Assembly (NCBI GenBank): GCA_003049485.1
Contig: PYST01000064.1
Coordinates: forward strand, 72,613-136,612
Origin: Ophioceras dolichostomum
Lineage: Eukaryota > Ascomycota > Sordariomycetes > Magnaporthales > Ophioceraceae
DNA: 64,000 nucleotides
Direction of reading: 5' to 3'
Shown here: positions 11,827 through 23,625 of the stretch, piece after piece
Numbering within the stretch: the first letter of the stretch is position 1
How the letters are laid out: each line of letters starts with the position of its first letter
The notes under the pieces: model-generated
Databases searched by the model: none
The model's input: the letters and a program-made list of their open reading frames with translations, nothing else
Told to the model about the DNA's origin: nothing
Program-made: the position numbers and the translations under genes

Positions 11827-14800
11827 ATGCGACTGAAAACGGCGAGCCGCCAGCTGCTGTGCTTGTCTCTGTTGCTGCAGCCTAGCCTCGGCCGCGACCA
11901 TGGCTCCGCCAAGGGACACGACATATCGGCACCCGTATCTTCGGCCGTCGAGACGTGCGAGGCAAGGACGATAAATTACATCACGCACACACTGCCCCAA
12001 CAATGTCTGCGGACCTCATGGTCAAGCGCCAGCGCCGCCAACGCATCGCCTTCTCCGGCCGGAGCGGACGAAGCCACAACTCCGATACCCACACCCGCCG
12101 AGGGGTCTCCCTCGCAACCTCCACCATCACCACCAGCGGAATCGCAAGTCTCCACCGGAGGCGACACAAAACGGGACGAGGAGGGAGCGGCGCCGGCGCC
12201 GGCAGGAGAAAGCGATGGTGGGAGCAACAGCAAAGAACAGGACTCGGAAGAGGAGCTGGCGACGAGCTCGTTCATGTCCTTCGAGGAGTGGAAGGAGGTC
12301 CAGTTGAAAAAGGCCGGCCAAGATCCCAACAAAATCCGCGCGAGGAAGCAACAGCGTAGGCCGCAGGATCGAGGCGACCGCGGAGAAGATCCCTCCCACC
12401 AAGACCTCGACAGCATAGGCGACGATGGAGAAATTAACCTTGACTTTGACGCATTGTCCGAGAAGGTTACGGAGATCACCGTCGGGGCTGGGAGGGGTGC
12501 CGGAGCTACAGAGGGGGCGGCCAATGGAGACGACGGTGGAGGCGGAGGCGGGAACGGCTACGGTCAGGAGGATGGGCTCACGTACGAGGATGGCACCACT
12601 CAGTATGTCCGCAGCAAAGACGCGGGCACGACGTGCAAGGAGAGGTTCTCGTACGCCTCCTTCGACGCCGGAGCCACGATCCTCAAGACCAGCCCTCGCG
12701 CTAAGAACGCCAAGGCTATCCTCGTGGAGAACAAAGACTCGTACATGCTGCTCGAGTGCAGCTCGCCTAACAAGTTCGTCGTAGTCGAGCTGAGCGATGA
12801 TATCATGATCGATACCGTGGTGCTGGCGAACTTCGAGTTCTTCTCCAGCATGGTTCGCACGTTCCGCGTCAGCGTCAGCGACCGCTACCCCGTCAAGTCC
12901 GAGAAGGGCTGGAAGGACCTGGGCACCTTCGAGGCCCGCAACCAGCGCGACATCCAGGCCTTCCTGGTCGAGGACCCCCAGATCTTTGCAAAGTACCTCC
13001 GCGTCGAGTTTCTGACCCACTACGGGAGCGAGTTCTACTGCCCCATCTCGCTGCTCCGTGTCCATGGCAGGCGCATGATCGAGACATGGAAGGACAGCGA
13101 GAACGGCGGTCGTGATGACGACGACGAGCAGCTGATCGACTCTCCTCCGCCGGTGGAGGACAGGCCGGAAGAGGCTCCGGAAGAGGCTACTGGCGGTCAC
13201 ACGGATGTCGGCGAGAACGGTACCAGGGAAGAGAGCGGCGGCAACGCTACAGAATCCAGCACTCGGCCACCAGAGGAAGGTGCGCAGCCAACGGACAGCG
13301 CTGCAGCCGAGATCCCCGCTGTCACCGAGGTTGGGCTCTCGCCCTGGCGTCCGATCTTCCGTGAGCTCTCGTCTCTCGAGATGTGTGTAATGCCGACCCC
13401 GACTTCAGCGACGAATTCGTCTGAAACTGTCGCTCAAAGGGAAGCAATCGAGGCGTGGAACGCACCAACTGGAGCCGCTGGGGCAGATTCCCCTAGTGCA
13501 GGATCTGCTCCCGACTCTGCGGCCTCATCGTCGCAGACCTCGTCCAGCAGTATGCCCGGCGAATCAGCGCAAGTCCCCACCCCGTCCGAGGCATCTATCC
13601 CAAAGGCCGGCAACACCCCAGTTCCTGCCAACGCGACGCTCCCTGACCCCGCTGCTTCCTCATACAAGGGGCCTACACCATCATCAGTATCTCCTACATC
13701 CTCGTCATCCTCAGTATCCTCAGCTTCTTCTTCTCCCTCCACCAAAGAGGCCTCTCAGTCTTCGTCACAACCCGCTCGCTCCGAGCCATCCTCCGCTTCC
13801 CCCTCCGAATCCTCTTCATCCACTCAATCGCCACCTCCGTCTCCCCCTTCATCCTCGAAATCCAAATCCCCAACATCGGTGGCCAAACCCCCTACTTCGA
13901 AATCTCCTAAATCGCCTCCACACAAGCAGTCATCAACAACATCGCCATCATCCGCCCAAGCAGCCGCGGCCGCGGGATCCGGGTCCGGATCGGGCTCGGG
14001 CTCAGGCTCAGCTTCTAAGGCCAGCAAAACGAGCAGCAGCAGCAGCGGCGGAGGCGGCACAGGCACCAGCTCGAGCAGCGCCGCGCCCGCGTCTCCGACG
14101 GTCCAGGAGAGCTTCTTTAAGACGGTAGCCAAGCGGCTGCAGCTGCTCGAGTCCAACACGTCCCTGTCCCTGCAGTACATCGAGGACCAGTCCCGCTTCC
14201 TCCAGGAGGCCCTGACCAAGATGGAGCGCAAGCAGATCTCGCGCGTCGACAGCTTCCTCGACGGGCTCAACCGCACCGTGCTCGCCGAGCTGCGCTCCGT
14301 GCGCCAGCAGTACGACCAGATCTGGCAGAGCACCGTCATCGCGCTCGAGTCCCAGCGCGACCAGTCGCAGCGCGAGATCGTCGCCCTGTCGGCCCGCCTC
14401 AACGTCCTCGCCGACGAGGTCGTCTTCCAGAAGCGCATGGCCATCCTACAGTCCGTCCTGCTGCTCGCCTGTCTGGTCCTCATCGTCTTCTCGCGCTCCC
14501 TGTCCGGCGGTGGCCCTGCCGGTGGCGGCCCTGGCACCGGCTTCGGCATCGGCTCATCCTCCTCCTTCTACCTCCCTTCATCCGGCCGCTATTTCTCCTC
14601 CGCCGCGTCGCCTCCCCCCTCGAGCGACCGCAGGTTCTACGACCAATCACCCTCGCCCTCGCCAGCAAGAGGCGGCGGCGGCGGCGCCCTTGTCGCGAAG
14701 CATCAGCAGCAGCAGCAGCACCCACAGAAACAACAGCTCCTCCGCACCCGCAGCGCCCCTCCAGCCCAGATCGACAAGACCCTTCCCTTGACGCCCACTT

Positions 14801-15297
14801 CCGACTACGACAGCGGCCGGTGCGACGGCACGCCGTCGATCTACGTCATCGACGACGAAGGCGAAGCCGACAGTGGAGAAGCCGACGGTGGACCAGCAGC
14901 AGCCACGTCGTCCTCGGCCGGCTATTTCGACCGCGCCGTCACCACCAGCACCGCCAACCTTGTTGCTACTGCTGCTCCCCTCGCGTCTCCACCCCAGTCA
15001 ATACAGGAAGAAGGGTGCAGCGGCGGCGCAAACGATGGGGTCGGGGCATCATCCACAGAGCACATAGACAACGCGTCGGGCGACAGCACCGCTACCCACC
15101 CTAGCCCTCCCCCATTGAACGGGAGTCCGGTCTTGGTCAGTGCTGAGGATACGAGCAACAACAGCGGAGGGGGTGCCGCTAGGGTCATAGAAGATTCACA
15201 CCCACCGTTAACGCGTACTACTTTCTCTAGCTTGGACGATTCCCGCAAGCCGTTACCGGCCTTGCCAGAAGATCCTACCCAGTCGGATGGGCAATGA
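11827..15297 (+). CDS. slp1: Slp1-type SUN-domain ER membrane protein
   Basis: This SUN-like protein of the ER/nuclear envelope is related to yeast Slp1, which acts with Emp65 to protect folding intermediates and affects Mps3 localisation. I chose ATG 11827 (1156 residues, single exon) because it starts directly with a signal peptide (MRLKTASRQLLCLSLLLQPS). The conserved SFMSFEEWKE motif is near 148-158. The SUN domain lies at about 270-420, from ERFSYASFDAGA to EFYCPISLLRVHG. A long Ser/Pro/Thr-rich segment (about 520-760) is likely O-glycosylated. A coiled region then leads to one membrane helix near 870-890 (MAILQSVLLLACLVLIVF), and a disordered Gly/Ser/Gln-rich tail follows. An in-frame ATG at 11668 would add 53 hydrophobic residues. 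Family assignment is strong. Confidence 0.93.
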   Translation: MRLKTASRQLLCLSLLLQPSLGRDHGSAKGHDISAPVSSAVETCEARTINYITHTLPQQCLRTSWSSASAANASPSPAGADEATTPIPTPAEGSPSQPPPSPPAESQVSTGGDTKRDEEGAAPAPAGESDGGSNSKEQDSEEELATSSFMSFEEWKEVQLKKAGQDPNKIRARKQQRRPQDRGDRGEDPSHQDLDSIGDDGEINLDFDALSEKVTEITVGAGRGAGATEGAANGDDGGGGGGNGYGQEDGLTYEDGTTQYVRSKDAGTTCKERFSYASFDAGATILKTSPRAKNAKAILVENKDSYMLLECSSPNKFVVVELSDDIMIDTVVLANFEFFSSMVRTFRVSVSDRYPVKSEKGWKDLGTFEARNQRDIQAFLVEDPQIFAKYLRVEFLTHYGSEFYCPISLLRVHGRRMIETWKDSENGGRDDDDEQLIDSPPPVEDRPEEAPEEATGGHTDVGENGTREESGGNATESSTRPPEEGAQPTDSAAAEIPAVTEVGLSPWRPIFRELSSLEMCVMPTPTSATNSSETVAQREAIEAWNAPTGAAGADSPSAGSAPDSAASSSQTSSSSMPGESAQVPTPSEASIPKAGNTPVPANATLPDPAASSYKGPTPSSVSPTSSSSSVSSASSSPSTKEASQSSSQPARSEPSSASPSESSSSTQSPPPSPPSSSKSKSPTSVAKPPTSKSPKSPPHKQSSTTSPSSAQAAAAAGSGSGSGSGSGSASKASKTSSSSSGGGGTGTSSSSAAPASPTVQESFFKTVAKRLQLLESNTSLSLQYIEDQSRFLQEALTKMERKQISRVDSFLDGLNRTVLAELRSVRQQYDQIWQSTVIALESQRDQSQREIVALSARLNVLADEVVFQKRMAILQSVLLLACLVLIVFSRSLSGGGPAGGGPGTGFGIGSSSSFYLPSSGRYFSSAASPPPSSDRRFYDQSPSPSPARGGGGGALVAKHQQQQQHPQKQQLLRTRSAPPAQIDKTLPLTPTSDYDSGRCDGTPSIYVIDDEGEADSGEADGGPAAATSSSAGYFDRAVTTSTANLVATAAPLASPPQSIQEEGCSGGANDGVGASSTEHIDNASGDSTATHPSPPPLNGSPVLVSAEDTSNNSGGGAARVIEDSHPPLTRTTFSSLDDSRKPLPALPEDPTQSDGQ

Positions 15298-16165
15298 CCT
15301 AGTTTCCAACCAGCCAACCCAGATGGCTCTAACGTATATAAGGATACCCTGAATGATGGTCAACCAGCGCATCTCTATCGCTTTACCACCTCTACTTTTT
15401 TCCCATTACAAAGCTAGTCTAGTTCAGAGCACGATTGCTGCATGGGGCTCTCCAGCGTCCAGCCCACGGGGCAGACAGAGCGCCATCAGCGTGTATCTAT
15501 TCTGTATTTTCTGCGGTTCTTGACACAATATAGCGAGCATGGCATAGAATTCACGTCTTTATATCTCAAAGCGTATGGTTGATGAGGGAAACAAATGATC
15601 GTGCTTTTTTTGGCATCTAGAAACAATCTAGAAAGAAATGATAAGAGGATAACTTCATCGAAGTCAGGCAAGGAAGCAAAGATCTAGCTACATGTACCGA
15701 ACAACCACCTCTCGAACTATTAATCACGCAGGGTGTACAAGGCCGCTTTCCATGGAAGCACATTTCCTAGACCGCCGTCTAAGTCGTCAAAGCATCCTTC
15801 CTCGGCATAGCCCAACGTCCCTCCACTTCCAGCCAGCACATTCTACAGCCAACGTCCGCCAAGAAAAGATAGATAAAAGGGATGAAGTGAACGGGTAGGA
15901 ATATGAGAAGACAAGACAACGAGGATCAGTCCGGGTGTGGCCAATGAATGGCAACGCAGCTCTGACAGGTGCATCGTCATGTAACAAACAGACCAAGGAT
16001 AGGACATCAAGGTAGGCAATGTCATAGATGATACTCAATGCCAAGGCAGATATTAGCAAGATAAATGAAAATGGAACGACCTTATTGAGAAGTGTTGCCG
16101 GGGCTGGCGCCGGGTGGTACAATGTCCAGCCTCGATGTGTTCGGGCCATCAGGCCATCAGGCCAT
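15298..16165. other. Convergent intergenic region
   Basis: Between the stop codons of the SUN gene and the Mei2-like gene. No open frame with domain content; probably two 3' UTRs. Confidence 0.5.
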
Positions 16166-19056
16166 TTAGACGTACAGCTGCTGGAAGGCGCTCTCGTAGT
16201 CGTACTCCTCCAGCGCAGCCAGTCGGGTTCCGCGGTCGTACTGAGACCGGCGACGGCGCTGCTCGTCGCGGAAGTGCTGGCCGGCATTCGGAGTGAAGAG
16301 CCCTGTGCAGAGAAATTAGCGTCAGCTTCAGAACGGATAAGGGGGGGAACCAAGCAGCCGGATTGAATCTTCGCCTTCACGCATGGGCCAATCTGGTCAC
16401 GGACTACAGTTAATCTTTAAAAGACACTTACCAACGTGCTCGGCGTTCTCGCAGCTCCTCTTCATCTTGGACTGGTTGTCGGGAACCGGGAATGTCTCTT
16501 CTTGGCCTGCCATGTTGGGCATGGGGCCATTCGAGGTGAAGTACAGCTATATGGCATTCGTGAGAACCTGTTTTTCGACAAAGGAAAAGATGTGCAATGG
16601 CCGCGAGGGCTCGGCCAAAGGCGTCCTTACCTTGGGCCGGTAGTGAGGCGCCTCTAGCATGACCGAGCTGTTGCGGAACTTCTGGACGAGGCAGTCCTTT
16701 CCTTGGATAGCTGGTGGACTATTGTCAGAAACGGGTGACCAACAAGTCCGAGGAAGGGGTAGAAGCCGACTCACTCGCATAGGAGATCTCCGCCACCTTG
16801 TCACTCTTGAAGCAGTTCCTGTTTGCCTCTGTTAGTGTCATCTGGCCGAAGCGGCTCTAACCAGAGCTGTATGATCAACTTACCAGCGTTGGTTGCCACG
16901 CGCATTTACGAACTGCGAACAGAGGTTAGTGGTGGGTTGAGGATGAACAACGAAGCTGTGGCAAGCAGCCATCATGGGCGACCTACGTCGATGATATCAA
17001 GAGGCTGAGGTAAACAACGAGATTCGGGTTAGCACCGACAAAGATCTACGGGAGACAGGGGGTTGATGGCAAAAACCTACATCGACGAAGTTGATGAAGG
17101 CGTATCCCACGCTATGCGGTGTCATCGGCGTCAGCTTCTCTTACACGGGCAGTCAAATAGGATTGACGGATTGAGGACTGTGACTCACTTGCAATCGTTG
17201 GCGAAGTCGATTCGCAAGTACATAAAGTCGTACTTGCCCCAGCTTGACTCGTCCACGATGCGCTTGAGCATCGCTTGGTCGACCTTGTTTGGGATGTTGC
17301 GTAGCATGATCTGAAGTGACTGTCAGTCGCTTGTGGCACGGGGACTGAGGATGTGGCGAGATGCTTACCGTGGTGCGGACGTCGATGCCTTCTCGAATTC
17401 GGTTCACATCCACATGGTTGTGATGACCGGCCGCATTGTAGTACGATGACCGATGTACACGCGTGGCATTCTGGCGGCGGTTGTCTGGTCTGCTGTATCC
17501 ATGGAGCTGTCGCGGACTGGAGAAGTCCTGGTGGACGTGGGTCACGGCAGTTGAAGCTGCGGGGCTCGAATACAGGGGAGTGAGGCCACCAAAGCTCGCA
17601 ACACTGGATGCAGTGGGGCTGAGCGGAGGCGGAATACGGTCCATGAGGTACGGGGCTGGAGCCGCAAAGGGACGGAAGATCACAGGGTGGAATACGGGCA
17701 TCCGAGGGCTGACCGGAAGCCCCATCTGAGGGGGTGTCTGTTGGCCCTGGGCCACCATGGGAGCGGCAGACTGCGGCGTCTTCGCCAGTGCCATGCCCGG
17801 AAGGCCATCGTGCCCGAAGTCATGGAAAGACGTGTTCCTGATCGGAGTCGACAAGGGTGTGGCAAGAGGCGTGGCCATTCCAACCTGAGAGTCTGGCTGG
17901 AAGGCGTGGCTAGCGCCCTTGTAGAACGAGACGACAAGATTGACTCCCTGTCGACGGTCAGCAGCAACTCAGGCGTGTGCATATACAGAAGGTACTCACC
18001 TCGATCGTGGCCCCATTCAGCTTGGAGATTGTACCAAGCGCTACTCCTGCATCGGCATACTCAACCACTACCTTGAACATGCCTGTCTCGAGGCTGGCCA
18101 GCTTCTGCATGGCGAAGACATCGCCCTCTGAGCAGATGACTCCGAGGACGATGCTCTCGACTTGGGAGCCATTCCGGCTGGAGCCCGGGCTGTTCAGAGC
18201 AAAGATGAAGAGCTGGCCCTCGCAGTCGGCAGCGAGGGGTGCTCCAGTCTGGGTGATCTGCGGACGTCAGCAGGAAGGCATAGACACCTCGGTGCCGTTG
18301 CAAGGACAAAGCAAACGAATGTGCATACTTGACCGAATTCTGTGGGGGTCACGTAGTCGGCGACCCAGGTGGGTCCTCCCAGATGGACGTTCTGGTTAAC
18401 TGAACAAGCATCTCTGATGTTCGAGAACCGCACGTAGGCAGTCGGGCCTCCGATGAAGATCTGCTTGGTTCCACGGCAAGGAGATCCGAACTGCTCGAGA
18501 TTCTATGAGCGCTGTTAGCACCTTTAAAAAATTGGCAATGTCAATAACAGGGTCGACGTACCGACAGCAGTCGCTCAACATCAGCCTGAGAAATGGGTTG
18601 CGAGGGTGACGAGATAGCCAGACAGCGAGAGAGATGCAGCTCCGTGCTCAGACTGGACGAGATCAGAGCGACAGGGCAAGCACCCTCCGAGTTCTCTGAT
18701 TGATGAGGTCCGGACGGGACATCAGTAGATCCAAGAGCAGTCACCGAGGACGAGAACGGTCGAAATGCAGACGCTGTCGCTGAAAGCTTCTGCTCCTGCT
18801 TGCGGGCAGGCGTGCTAGACACGAAGGGGTCCTTGTCAGCGGCACCTGAATCTCCTCGGTAGGTCGTGGTCCTGTCAGATGAGCTGGAAGTCAGGGCCTT
18901 GATAAGCTTAGTCGACTTAGCCGAGCTCTCTTCTGGAGAGAAGGCAGTGAGTCGCGTGTCGGGAGTGCCTTCGTGGTTGTACGAGTCTGCTCCTCCATTA
19001 GAGGAGGGAGGCGAGGAAGGGCTGAACCCAGTCTCCCTCGTCTGCGGTTGCGCCAT
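16166..19056 (-). CDS. Mei2-like RNA-binding protein
   Basis: Twelve exons close in frame to 693 residues: 19056-18562, 18502-18329, 18257-18000, 17947-17369, 17310-17189, 17111-17081, 17004-16987, 16912-16884, 16818-16775, 16710-16631, 16546-16432, 16302-16166. The C-terminal part (about 503-630) is the Mei2-type RNA recognition motif: IMLRNIPNKVDQAMLKRIV, the WGKYDFMYLRIDF strand, NVGYAFINF and FVNARGNQRWNCF. Upstream are degenerate RRM-like segments (exons 2-3) and a Pro-rich linker. In fission yeast Mei2 drives meiosis with meiRNA; roles in filamentous fungi are less defined, so a meiotic or developmental function is inferred. Exon density is extreme in the RRM, including an 18-nt exon encoding PLDIID. 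Start ATG 19056 is the first that gives the conserved frame; a longer leader exon is possible. Confidence 0.92.
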
Positions 19057-20438
19057 TTCCAGTGGTAATTTCGGGAGGAGCCTTGCTGTCAATGTCAATG
19101 TAGTGAGGAGTCGAATGGTTAGTCGGGGAGGACTGGTGGTTGACCTCCCGCTTCCCTTGAGCCTCGAGCAGGAAGTGGTGATGACGACGAGGCGGCGGTC
19201 GGAGTGGTTCCTGATCAAAAGGAAAAGAAAAAAAGGCGAGAGGTTCACAGCCCGCAAGTGAATGGTGGAAGGACTGGTTCAAAAAAATTACTGAGTCCTG
19301 TGAGTCGCAGTCGAGAGGAAGGGCGCGAATTGATGGAACCAAAAAATCTCCTTCGAGGCAGTCGAATTCCTGGCCCTTGCTGGGGTGGCGATACTACTAT
19401 CCTGAAGAAAAGATCCAAGGAAGCGGCAAGCTTGCAGTTGCCTTGATAGATCCAAAATTGATGGATAAATGAGGCAGGAGAACAGCGTTTCCAGGCTCGG
19501 TTTGGGAAGGAGCATGGATTTGAGGAAAGGACTACGTGCTCGCTCGACCTGATGGCAGTCGCATGCGAGCTCCTCGGGACTGAACACCAAAATTACGGCC
19601 GCAAATCGAACTGAAGTGCAATCCCAACTATGAGGACAGACCGTGACCGCTTTCGGGGGCATTCGTTTTCGTCACCGTCGCCCACTCAAGTGACAGAGTA
19701 GAGCATAATGGGATGACTCCAACCACGAAGGACCCAATCCAAGTGCGACGGACATAGCAGAGCTACAGTATCAACACCAGCACCGAGCAACTCATCTTGA
19801 AGCCATCAGCCTGTTGAAGTGCATTCGCAGAAGGAAGCATTGCAGCTCAGCCGTCACTGGACTCCCAGTAGCCACAAGATGCAAAACGGAGACGCCTGCC
19901 GTTTCTGGATGGCGAGGGCGAGGCAAGTTCAGACGGCAAAAGAGCAATTCAGGAAGGGATAGCCCAAAAAGCGCCAAACTCAGCAGGATTAGGAGAGACA
20001 ATATTCTTTGGCAGTCTCGACCTCCATCCCACACATATTGATCGATCGCGTTGCATGTCCTCTGCGCTATTGCTGGACGAATGGTGAAGGCATCACGGAG
20101 TTGGAATGAGGTCGGAGGCTCCCAAATGATTGGCCATTCACCGAGGAAAGACCCACCCTCTAGCGTCGCGGCGCGAAGCTTGGCATTGTGTGACGTTCCT
20201 GGCATGGGCTGGATCTGGATGGTCTTACATCACCTGCCCAGGCATCAATCTGTTGGTAGGTATCGCATGTGTTAGCCAGGCAATACAATGCGGACGTCGT
20301 TGTACGATGTGCAGTATATTGGAGCCGAATTCGAACCTAACCATCTTCGCGCCGAATTGCGCGACTCTGTGAACCACCCGACCAGGCAAACCAAGCAGAG
20401 TCCCCAATATATCCTGGCCTCCTGCCACCATCACCACC
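19057..20438. other. Divergent promoter, Mei2-like / SEC15
   Basis: 1.4 kb between two divergently transcribed genes. The short open frames on both strands have no domain. Nothing specific is recognised. Confidence 0.5.
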
Positions 20439-23089
20439 ATGCCTCGCAAAGTGCAGACTTACGATGACTATAATGTCGCTGTTCCCCAGGTAAAGCATTG
20501 TAACCCCCCTGCACTAGGCACTCCTTGCCTCGCCTCATCCAGTAGTCGCTAATACAGAAGCCCAGATCATCCTCGCCACGGCCGACAATGAATTCCTCGA
20601 CCAGCTCATCCCCGTCCTTAAAGATGCTTCCCAGAGCGGCCGAATGGGCTATCTCGTCCAGAGTTTCTCGTCATACGCCGAGGACCGCGAGGCCGACATC
20701 GAGACGATCGGCCTGACCAAACACGAGGAGTTTCTGGGGTCGGTAAACCAGCTGCAGAAAGTCCGCGAGGGCACCGTCGCCCTGACGGCGGAGATTCTAG
20801 AGCTGAACCAGTCGATCCAGTCGAGCACGGAGAAGCTGGCGGAGCAGAAGCAGGGGCTTGTCAACACCCGGGCGGTGCGGCAGAACATCGCCGACGCGGC
20901 AGATGCGCTCAAGGAGTCGCTCAAGATCCTGCACGCCGTCAACAACGCGCACGACCTCATCCGCAAGAAGAAGTATTACGCGGCGCTCAAGTCCCTGGAG
21001 GACCTGCAGAACGAGTACCTCGTACCCATCATCCAGAATAAGTACGCCACGCAGCACCGGCTCGCCGACCTGATCCAGAAGTCCATCCCCGCGTCCCAGA
21101 AGTCCATCTCGGAGGCGGTCATGACCGACCTGAACACATGGCTGTTCCGCATTCGCGAGACCTCGCAGTTCCTGGGTGAGGTGGCGTTCTACCACACCGA
21201 GATGCGCCGGACGCGCCAGCGCCAGCGCGTCGAGGCCAACGAATACCTTGGTCGCTTCAAGCTCAACTCGGCCATCGAGCTGGTTTTTGATGAGAGCGAG
21301 GAGTTCGATGTGCTGGACAACGAAGAGTTGCAGGTCGACTTTACCCCGCTGTTCGAGTGTCTGCATATCCACGATGCCCTGGGCAAAATGGAGAAGTTCC
21401 GCTCCGATTATGCCGCTACAAGGCGGCAGCAGAAAGACCTGCTGATGCCCAACTCGGTGGACCTGGAGTCGGACGACGAGTCGTCCTTGAGCAGTCTCCT
21501 GGAGGGTGTCGCCGGCTTTGCCATTATCGAGAAGGCTACAATGCAGCGGGTGCCCCAGCTGCGGTCCCCTGTGGACGTTGAGGAACTGTGGGATTCGATG
21601 TGTCGCACCGCCATCACGCTCATCTCTAAGGCCCTGAAGGAGGTCACCAACGCGGAAGTCTTGCTCAAGATCAAGGTCGTGATCGCGCTGTTCATCCAGA
21701 CCATGGAGGGTTGGGGCTACTCAGTGTCCATGCTGGATAACTTCCTGCTGACGCTGTTCGCCAAGTATGCTGAACTGCTTAAGCGCCGCTTCAGCGACGA
21801 CTTCCAAGAGGTATGTCACTGTTTCCCATTTCGCGTTGGCATTCTACAACCAACGCTGACCTTATCAATTCCCATAACCAGATCGTCTCTACGGACGACT
21901 ACATGCCCATGGCTATTAATAACATGGAGGAGTACGAGAAGGTGGTCAACGTCAGCTGGTTTATTCCAGAGACCCCTGTCGAGAAGCTCAGCTTCCCATG
22001 CGTACTTCCCTTCTCGCAGATGTATCCTCTGTGCTGCATCGACATACGCAACTTCCTGAACCAGTTCTACTTCTTCTCGGATGACCACTTCCAGCACCCG
22101 AATGTCATCGACGAGACGTTGAGAAAGGTTTGTCCCCGCCCAGTCCAAGCACGTTGGTACTGATGCCACCTGCCCCCTACTGACACATGCATCCACAATC
22201 AGTCCTTGGACTCTCTCCTCACGGAGAAGGTGTGCCAGTCGCTGGTCGAGAGGCTCAACTCTCAGTATCTCGGCCAGATCGTCCAGATCCTCATCAACCT
22301 GGAGCACTTCGAAACGGCGTGCCAAGAGCTCGAACAGCTGCTCATCAGGGCGCGCTCCTCTACCTCCGCCGGCGGACCCGTGACGCTGAGCGCCACGGAG
22401 CAGTTCCGCAGCAACAAAAAGACGGCCGAGAAGCGCATATTCGAGCTCGTGAACTCCAAGATCGACGACCTTGTCGACACGGCGGAGTACGAATGGATGT
22501 CGACGAAAGCACAGCTCGAGCCCAGCAACTTCATGCAGACACTGACTCGATACCTGTCGAACATTATGAGCTCGACGCTCCTTGGTCTCCCCCGCGAGAT
22601 CAAGGAGCTCATCTACTTCGATGCCCTGAGCCACGCGGCCGACAAGATCTTGGCACTGCCCATGTCGCCGGAGGTGAAGAAGATCAACCCCAACGGAGTC
22701 CAAGCGATGGAGACGGACGTGCGGTTCCTCATCGAGTTTGTAGACAGCCTTGAGAATGCCTTCATGCTCCGACAGACTCTGGACGAGCTGCAACAAACCA
22801 TCGAGCTCATGAAGTCCGGCAACAGTGACGAGTTTTTCGAGGCTGCCGTGCGGAACAAGAAGTACCCCCGAGTCAACGCGCTGAACGGGCCTGTACTCTT
22901 GGAGAAGTATGCGAGCCTCCTACCCTCGCTTTCTTTTTATTTTGTTCTTCTATATATTAATCAGGCCTACCTCTATCGATTACGGATGCTAACACCGTGT
23001 CTTCGCTCAGACTCACAAACACAGTGGAGAACCCTAACAAGGGTGCGGCGGCGCTTGCTGGCTTCTCATCCCGCTTCGGCTTCAGTTGA
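20439..23089 (+). CDS. sec15: Exocyst complex subunit SEC15
   Basis: SEC15 is the exocyst subunit that binds the Rab GTPase Sec4 on secretory vesicles and bridges it to the tethering complex at sites of polarised growth, here the hyphal tip. Five exons, 20439-20489, 20566-21810, 21882-22127, 22203-22906 and 23011-23089, give 774 residues, the expected length. The N-terminal coiled-coil region carries IILATADNEFLDQLIP, then a helical bundle (GLVNTRAVRQNIADAADALK, LFRIRETSQFLGEVAFYH). The C-terminal Sec15 domain includes VDVEELWDSMC, NNMEEYEKVVNVSWF and QFYFFSDDHFQHP. The chain ends in GFSSRFGFS, typical of fungal Sec15. ATG 20439 sits in a good CACCATGCC context. Intron 3 has a GTTTGT donor; intron 4 shows a clear GCTAAC branch point. 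Identification is firm. Confidence 0.97.
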
Positions 23090-23625
23090 GCGCCTCTTTT
23101 TCATTCGCGAGCAATCCCACAGATGCATTCACAAGACGGACGTAACAGCCGGCGCGGCGCAATTCATTTGCACATTCGTCAACACGTCGAAGAAACAAAC
23201 TATGATATCCATACCCGGCAGCATGCGTGGGTGGAATGGGAATGGATGCGAATCCTCAACTCTCGTCGGCGCTCGACCCAACCAACCCAACCAAAAACCT
23301 ATCCCAATATATGCCATTTATACGCCAAAGCCTTGGCTATCCCGCGCACATGATTCAACCCGGCCCGGCAGAAGCATTTCATAAAATATCCCGTTGCTAT
23401 GCTTTCCTTTCTTAGGAACCACGCCAGCGAAGGATCTCACCAACCAAGTTCCGAGGACTGTTCACTGTTCGACAGTTTTTCTTTTTCATATCTTCTGAAT
23501 TCCCCTCCCGTCGCGCCCAGCGTCGACATTTTTCTCATTGTTCGACCACTGCGCCGACGACGGCACGAACTGCGGAAACTGCTCCGCAGCCAAGAGCGAA
23601 CCAATACACGTTGTTTTTACTGGTG
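23090..23625. other. Convergent intergenic region
   Basis: Between the SEC15 stop and the HAP5 stop. No supported gene; it probably holds the two 3' UTRs. Confidence 0.5.

Noticed and set aside
12127..13200. 357-codon minus frame opposite the SUN gene
   Set aside because: Antisense shadow; the plus strand has the SUN domain.
21816..22796. 326-codon minus frame opposite SEC15
   Set aside because: Antisense shadow spanning two SEC15 introns.
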